Source: Oxalobacteraceae bacterium (lineage in GTDB: Bacteria; Pseudomonadota; Gammaproteobacteria; Burkholderiales; Burkholderiaceae_D). From it: a DNA stretch of 9,881 nt. The stretch is taken from assembly GCA_947446335.1 (NCBI GenBank), contig CANFGA010000072.1, forward strand, positions 1-9,881, written 5' to 3'. Of the stretch, positions 6,997 through 9,881 are shown piece after piece (within the stretch, counting starts at the first letter, position 1; each line of letters begins with the position of its first letter). The position numbers were made by a program, and so were the translations under genes. The notes under the pieces are model-generated. The model searched no databases. It was not told where the DNA came from and saw only the letters and a program-made list of their open reading frames with translations.

Positions 6997-7992
6997 TTAT
7001 TTCCCCCAGCAAGCGCTCAGGCCGTAGGCGGTATCACGGCTTTCCACGCCAGCCACCTTTTTATCGGCGATCAGCGTGACGCCGGTGTCGACATAGCCGC
7101 TCGTCTTCTTGCCGGTCTTGGCATACGACACGCCGGCATCGACCGCCAGGCTAGCCATCTTCAGCGGATATTGCTGCGCAGTGGCAGCGATCATGCCCGC
7201 CTTGACATCGCGCACGCCGGCGCAGCCGCCGTCGACCGAGACGATCATCACGCTTTTTTCCTTGCCAGCAGCTTTCAATGCCTTGTAAGCACCCGCGGCC
7301 GCAGGTTCGTTGATGGTGTAGACCAGGTTGATTTCAGGATTTTTTTGCAGGCAGTTTTCCATCGCGGTCTGGCCCTTGGCCTGGTCGCCATAGCTGTCGG
7401 CCATGCACACCACATCGGCAGTCTTGATCAGTTCGATGGTCTTGGCATTGATGCCAGGCGCACCGAAACCGGCCAGGAAACCATTGTGGCGCGTGATACC
7501 CACCGGATGGCCGGGAAACAGATCGAGCATCGCGATCTTTGCAGGCTTGCCAGCGAGCGCCACTTTCGCGTACTCGCCGATCAACACGCCAGCCTTGTAG
7601 TTATCGGTCGCAAACAGCGCATCGGTGGCATCTTGCGGATCGGTCGGGCTGTCCAAGGCGATCACCATCACGCCGCTGGCGCGCGCTTTCTTGATGGCGG
7701 GAACGATCGCTTTCGAATCATTGGGGGTGATCAGGATCGCTTTGGCACCGGCCGAGATCATGTTTTCGATCGAGGTCACTTGGCCTGCATTATCGCCATC
7801 GGCCTTGCCGGCCGCCGTCAGCAGCTTGGCGCCTTGCAACTTCGCCGCCTGCTGGGCGCCCTCTTTCATTTTGACAAAGAACGGATTGGTTTCGGTCTTC
7901 GTGATCAAGCCAATGATCGGTGCATCGGCGGCGCTGGCCAGGCCGGCGACAGAGGTCATCAGGGACAAGGCGATGCAATGTTTCAATTTCAT
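6997..7992 (-). CDS. frcB: Periplasmic fructose-type sugar-binding protein, FrcB-like
   Basis: A 331-aa substrate-binding protein of the periplasmic-binding-protein type 1 (RbsB-like) class. Residues 1-21 form a Sec signal peptide (KLK, hydrophobic core, cleavage after ASA). The mature part reads IIGLITKTETNPFFVKMKEG (26-45), then ILITPNDSKAIVPAI, VIALDSPTDP, FATDN, VYTINEPAAAGAY (224-236), VSVDGGCAGV and VDTGVTL, ending in a cysteine-containing CWGK. These blocks match rhizobial/Brucella FrcB closely as I remember them; the S. meliloti system imports fructose, mannose and ribose. A TTG at 7998 is in frame, but the ATG at 7992 has GGAG seven nt upstream and gives a proper signal peptide. It is the first gene of the six-gene operon and has a strong predicted promoter about 100 nt upstream. 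Confidence 0.93.
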   Translation of the reverse strand: MKLKHCIALSLMTSVAGLASAADAPIIGLITKTETNPFFVKMKEGAQQAAKLQGAKLLTAAGKADGDNAGQVTSIENMISAGAKAILITPNDSKAIVPAIKKARASGVMVIALDSPTDPQDATDALFATDNYKAGVLIGEYAKVALAGKPAKIAMLDLFPGHPVGITRHNGFLAGFGAPGINAKTIELIKTADVVCMADSYGDQAKGQTAMENCLQKNPEINLVYTINEPAAAGAYKALKAAGKEKSVMIVSVDGGCAGVRDVKAGMIAATAQQYPLKMASLAVDAGVSYAKTGKKTSGYVDTGVTLIADKKVAGVESRDTAYGLSACWGK

Positions 7993-8039
7993 GTTCAATC
8001 TCCGGGATTATAGTTTTAGGTAACCGGCCAGCGATATGA

Positions 8040-8055
8040 CGCATCAACGCATCAA
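8040..8055. repeat. 8-bp perfect tandem duplication in the frcB leader
   Basis: CGCATCAA occurs twice in direct succession (8040-8047, 8048-8055), within the presumed 5' untranslated region of frcB. On the transcript it reads TTGATGCG twice. It could be a regulator half-site pair or simple slippage; no function is claimed. Confidence 0.55.
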
Positions 8056-8098
8056 TCATTGCTTGATCGTATTTCTCATATGCTTCCAGCCTATGACA

Positions 8099-8127
8099 AA
8101 TATAATCTGCCTTAATTAATAAATCAA
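8099..8127 (-). promoter_or_regulatory. Predicted sigma-70 promoter of the frcB operon
   Basis: On the - strand, TTGATT (8127-8122) and TATATT (8104-8099) are separated by exactly 17 nt and match the -35 (4 of 6) and -10 (5 of 6) consensus. Transcription would start near 8092, giving a leader of about 100 nt before frcB. The -35 box lies inside the inverted repeat at 8112-8144, so a repressor bound there would block it. Confidence 0.7.
8101..8106 (+). promoter_or_regulatory. Predicted -10 box for the rightward ROK regulator transcript
   Basis: A perfect TATAAT on the + strand overlaps the leftward -10 box by four bases. The start point would fall near 8113, within the left arm of the inverted repeat. 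No good -35 hexamer is found 16-18 nt upstream, so this promoter would be weak or activator-dependent. It would give a leader of about 260 nt before the regulator gene. Confidence 0.45.
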
Positions 8128-8144
8128 GTGATTTTATTAATTAA
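8112..8144. promoter_or_regulatory. 33-bp AT-rich inverted repeat, probable ROK regulator operator
   Basis: Perfect 12-bp arms TTAATTAATAAA (8112-8123) and TTTATTAATTAA (8133-8144) flank a 9-nt centre containing TCA..TGA. It is strikingly AT-rich against the GC-rich surroundings. It covers the frcB -35 box and the expected start point of the rightward transcript. NagC/Mlc-type ROK repressors bind long AT-rich dyads of this general kind, and ROK genes lie on both sides, so it is the best operator candidate in the window. Binding itself is inferred. Confidence 0.72.
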
Positions 8145-8151
8145 GGAGGAT

Positions 8152-8373
8152 ATGCCGATCATCACCAGATTCTCACCACAAACCAGCCTGATCCGCTCCG
8201 ACCTGTGCCGCAAACACTGGCTGCGCCAGTCGCCTTGCCGTCCCCAAATGACGCAGCAACGTCGACGCACACGCCTGCGTGTACGCCTTGTCAGCACCGG
8301 CACGATGGTGCAGACTGAGCCGTTTTGTCGTTTGCCAACATTCAAGCAAATTCAATCGTACCGGGAGCTGTAA
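8152..8373 (+). other. Leader region with doubtful 73-codon reading frame
   Basis: An AAGGAGG (8143-8149) stands only 2 nt before an ATG at 8152 that opens a 73-codon frame ending 3 nt before the downstream regulator's ATG. The deduced peptide is rich in arginine, low in alanine, has no hydrophobic segment and resembles nothing I recognise. Placement suggests a possible leader peptide coupled to the regulator, but composition unlike the neighbours and too-short Shine-Dalgarno spacing argue for an untranslated leader. Apart from this and weak GC-rich stems around 8265-8285, nothing is recognised between 8145 and 8376. Confidence 0.25.
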
Positions 8374-8376
8374 ACA

Positions 8377-9618
8377 ATGAAGGACATCCAACGCGCGAGC
8401 GCACCTGACGCCGATCAGAGCGCACCAGAGCACCTGCGTCCGCGCGGCTCCAATCAGACCGGCATGCGCCAATTCAATGAGCGCGTTGTGCTGCAAGCGA
8501 TACGCCTGCACGGCAGCTTGCCCAAGGCAGAACTGGCGCGCATCACCAAGCTGAGCGCACAAACGGTGTCGTTGATCATCGATCGGCTCAGCCAGGACGC
8601 GCTGGTGCACAAGCTGGCGCCGCTGCGCGGCAAGGTTGGCCAGCCTTCGGTGCCGATCGCCTTGAACCCGGACGGCGCGTTGTCGATCGGGGTCAAGATA
8701 GGCCGACGCAGCCTCGACATCTTGCTGCTCGATTTCGTCGGCACGGTGCGCATGCGCGCGTCATTGACTTACCTCTTTCCCGAGCCCGAGGCGGTCTTCA
8801 TCGCCATCGCCACCCAAGTCCAACTAATGAAGGCGCAACTGGGACCAGACTTGGCGCATCGGCTGCAAGGCATCGGCGTGGCGGCGCCATTGTCGCTGAG
8901 CAGTTGGCAACATTTGCTCGGCATCGAGCCCGGCCAGGCCACATCATGGGATGGGGTCGATATCGCGGCGCGCATGACGCAAGACAATGGTTTGCCGGTA
9001 CAACTGGCAAAAGACACGACGGCTGCGTGCGTGGCCGAACTGGTCTCGGGACGCGGGCGCAGCATCAAGAGTTTTCTGTACATGTTCATCGACACCTTCA
9101 TCGGCGGCGGACTGGTCATCGACAGCCATCTGCATGCAGGCTTGCACGGCAATGCCGGCGCCATCGGCTCGATGCCGATGGGGCTGGCGCATCAAGATCA
9201 GACAGTGCCAGCCCAGATGCTGAGCTCAGCATCGCTGCGATCGCTGGAAGCCTTGTTTGAACAGGCTGCACTAGCCCCGGGCGCCGCTTATGACGAGCGC
9301 GCCTTGCAAGTGCCTTGGGAACAATACAGCGAACTATGGCTGGAACAGGCCGCAGCGGGCATCGCGATGACGATCAACAATGCCACTTGCCTGCTCGATC
9401 TCGAAGGCATCATCATCGATGGCTCGTTTTGCCGCGCGATGCTGGAACGGCTGATGCAGCGCACTGAAGCGGCGATGGATCGCTATGACTGGGAAGGGAT
9501 TGCGCGCCCGACGGCGCTGGCGGGAACGATCGGATCGGATGCGCGGGCACTGGGCGGCGCCCTGCTGCCGCTGTATGCCAACTTCGCACCCGATCACGAT
9601 CTGTTTTTAAAACTATAA
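8377..9618 (+). CDS. ROK-family transcriptional regulator, zinc-less type (copy 2, divergent from frcB)
   Basis: A 413-aa paralogue of the regulator at 3390-4661, recognisably similar from LRPRGSNQ (residue 20) to the end, with well over half the positions identical by eye. The helix-turn-helix is at 49-70 (PKAELARITKLSAQTVSLII). The ROK domain again lacks key motifs: VKIGRRS instead of DxGGT, GAIGS (261-265) instead of GEIGH, AKDT where kinases have ND, and no CxCGxxGC. It should be a DNA-binding sugar sensor, not a kinase. The ATG at 8377 has GGGAG nine nt upstream. Its divergence from frcB across a shared promoter and operator region suggests it represses or activates the frc operon and itself. 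A strong terminator follows the stop. Confidence 0.9.
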   Translation: MKDIQRASAPDADQSAPEHLRPRGSNQTGMRQFNERVVLQAIRLHGSLPKAELARITKLSAQTVSLIIDRLSQDALVHKLAPLRGKVGQPSVPIALNPDGALSIGVKIGRRSLDILLLDFVGTVRMRASLTYLFPEPEAVFIAIATQVQLMKAQLGPDLAHRLQGIGVAAPLSLSSWQHLLGIEPGQATSWDGVDIAARMTQDNGLPVQLAKDTTAACVAELVSGRGRSIKSFLYMFIDTFIGGGLVIDSHLHAGLHGNAGAIGSMPMGLAHQDQTVPAQMLSSASLRSLEALFEQAALAPGAAYDERALQVPWEQYSELWLEQAAAGIAMTINNATCLLDLEGIIIDGSFCRAMLERLMQRTEAAMDRYDWEGIARPTALAGTIGSDARALGGALLPLYANFAPDHDLFLKL

Positions 9619-9622
9619 CTTC

Positions 9623-9660
9623 AGGTATCAGGCTCGGGGAACCCGAACCTGATACCTTTT
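9623..9660 (+). terminator. Rho-independent terminator after the second ROK gene
   Basis: A 16-bp stem with one C-A mismatch (9623-9638 with 9642-9657), a 3-nt GAA loop and a short TTTT end begins 4 nt after the ROK stop. It separates this gene from the convergent porin, whose stop is about 20 nt further on. The T-run favours the + strand, but the long stem may also limit the porin transcript. Confidence 0.85.
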
Positions 9661-9681
9661 GACTAGCGACCTCCTGGCCGA

Positions 9682-9881
9682 TCAGAACCAGGCTTCGACT
9701 TGCACGCCGAACGAGGTGCCGTTGGTCTTGCCGCCAAACACGCCAGTGCTCGACAGCGAGCTGTTGGGATTACTGAAATCGGCGGCCTTTTGCGCCGCAT
9801 CATTCCACTTGGCATAGGTCACGAAGGCGCGCAATTCAGGACGGGCCCAGAAGCCTTTTCCGGCCGACAGCACCGGTGCCA
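9682..9881 (-). CDS. LamB-like sugar porin (maltoporin family), C-terminal part only
   Basis: The last 65 or so residues of an outer-membrane beta-barrel porin; the rest lies beyond the right edge. The visible sequence has FWARPELRAFVTYAKWND, a block characteristic of LamB/maltoporin C-termini. It ends in FGVQVEAWF with a terminal phenylalanine, the aromatic end recognised by the outer-membrane assembly machinery, comparable to the FGAQMEIWW-like end of LamB. It probably admits oligo- or monosaccharides to the periplasm, but whether it belongs to the frc or another sugar system cannot be told here. It converges on the ROK gene. The GTG at 9873 is an internal valine, not a start. Confidence 0.8.
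   Translation of the reverse strand, partial: APVLSAGKGFWARPELRAFVTYAKWNDAAQKAADFSNPNSSLSSTGVFGGKTNGTSFGVQVEAWF

Noticed and set aside
7171..8013. A 280-codon + strand frame opposite frcB.
   Set aside because: frcB is unmistakable on the - strand; the deduced product is a low-information shadow.
8124..8345. A 73-codon - strand frame upstream of frcB.
   Set aside because: It is arginine-rich, has no ribosome site, starts far from any promoter and overlaps the divergent control region.
1..9881. Search for tRNA, rRNA, CRISPR arrays, insertion sequences and attachment sites.
   Set aside because: No spaced repeat array, transposase-like protein, terminal inverted repeats of an element, or tRNA-like cloverleaf was seen; the only repeats are the short local ones listed.

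Overview
The window is GC-rich and densely coded. It looks like part of a betaproteobacterial chromosome, most likely Burkholderiales/Oxalobacteraceae-like. That placement is an inference from composition, protein style and the mix of genes; no marker gene is present. Every recognisable gene concerns monosaccharide uptake or its control.

Region 1 (1-2350, + strand) is a ribose module: the 3' part of an RbsR-type LacI repressor, ribokinase RbsK overlapping it by 4 nt (ATGA), and the ribose pyranase RbsD 16 nt further on. The rbs transporter genes, if present, lie upstream of the window.

Region 2 (2361-7992, - strand) is a six-gene operon read right to left: frcB (periplasmic binding protein), frcC (permease), frcA (single-domain ATPase), a FucU/RbsD-family mutarotase, a ROK-family regulator and a PfkB-family sugar kinase. 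FrcBCA resembles the rhizobial fructose/mannose/ribose ABC importer. The likely logic is import, anomer or ring-form conversion, phosphorylation, and control from within the operon. A perfect 10-bp hairpin sits between frcB and frcC. Regions 1 and 2 converge with only 10 nt between their stop codons.

Region 3 (7993-8376) is the divergent control region. It holds overlapping back-to-back promoter elements and a 33-bp AT-rich inverted repeat that covers the frcB -35 box, a good candidate operator. To its right is a second ROK regulator (8377-9618, +), a close paralogue of the one inside the operon. Both ROK proteins lack the DxGGT phosphate motif, the GEIGH motif and the zinc cysteines of typical ROK proteins.

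Region 4 (9619-9881) has a strong hairpin terminator and then the C-terminal end of a LamB-like sugar porin on the - strand, cut by the window edge.

The most interesting content is the frcBCA-fucU-ROK-kinase operon bracketed by twin degenerate ROK regulators, the operator/promoter architecture, and two different sugar mutarotases within 3 kb.
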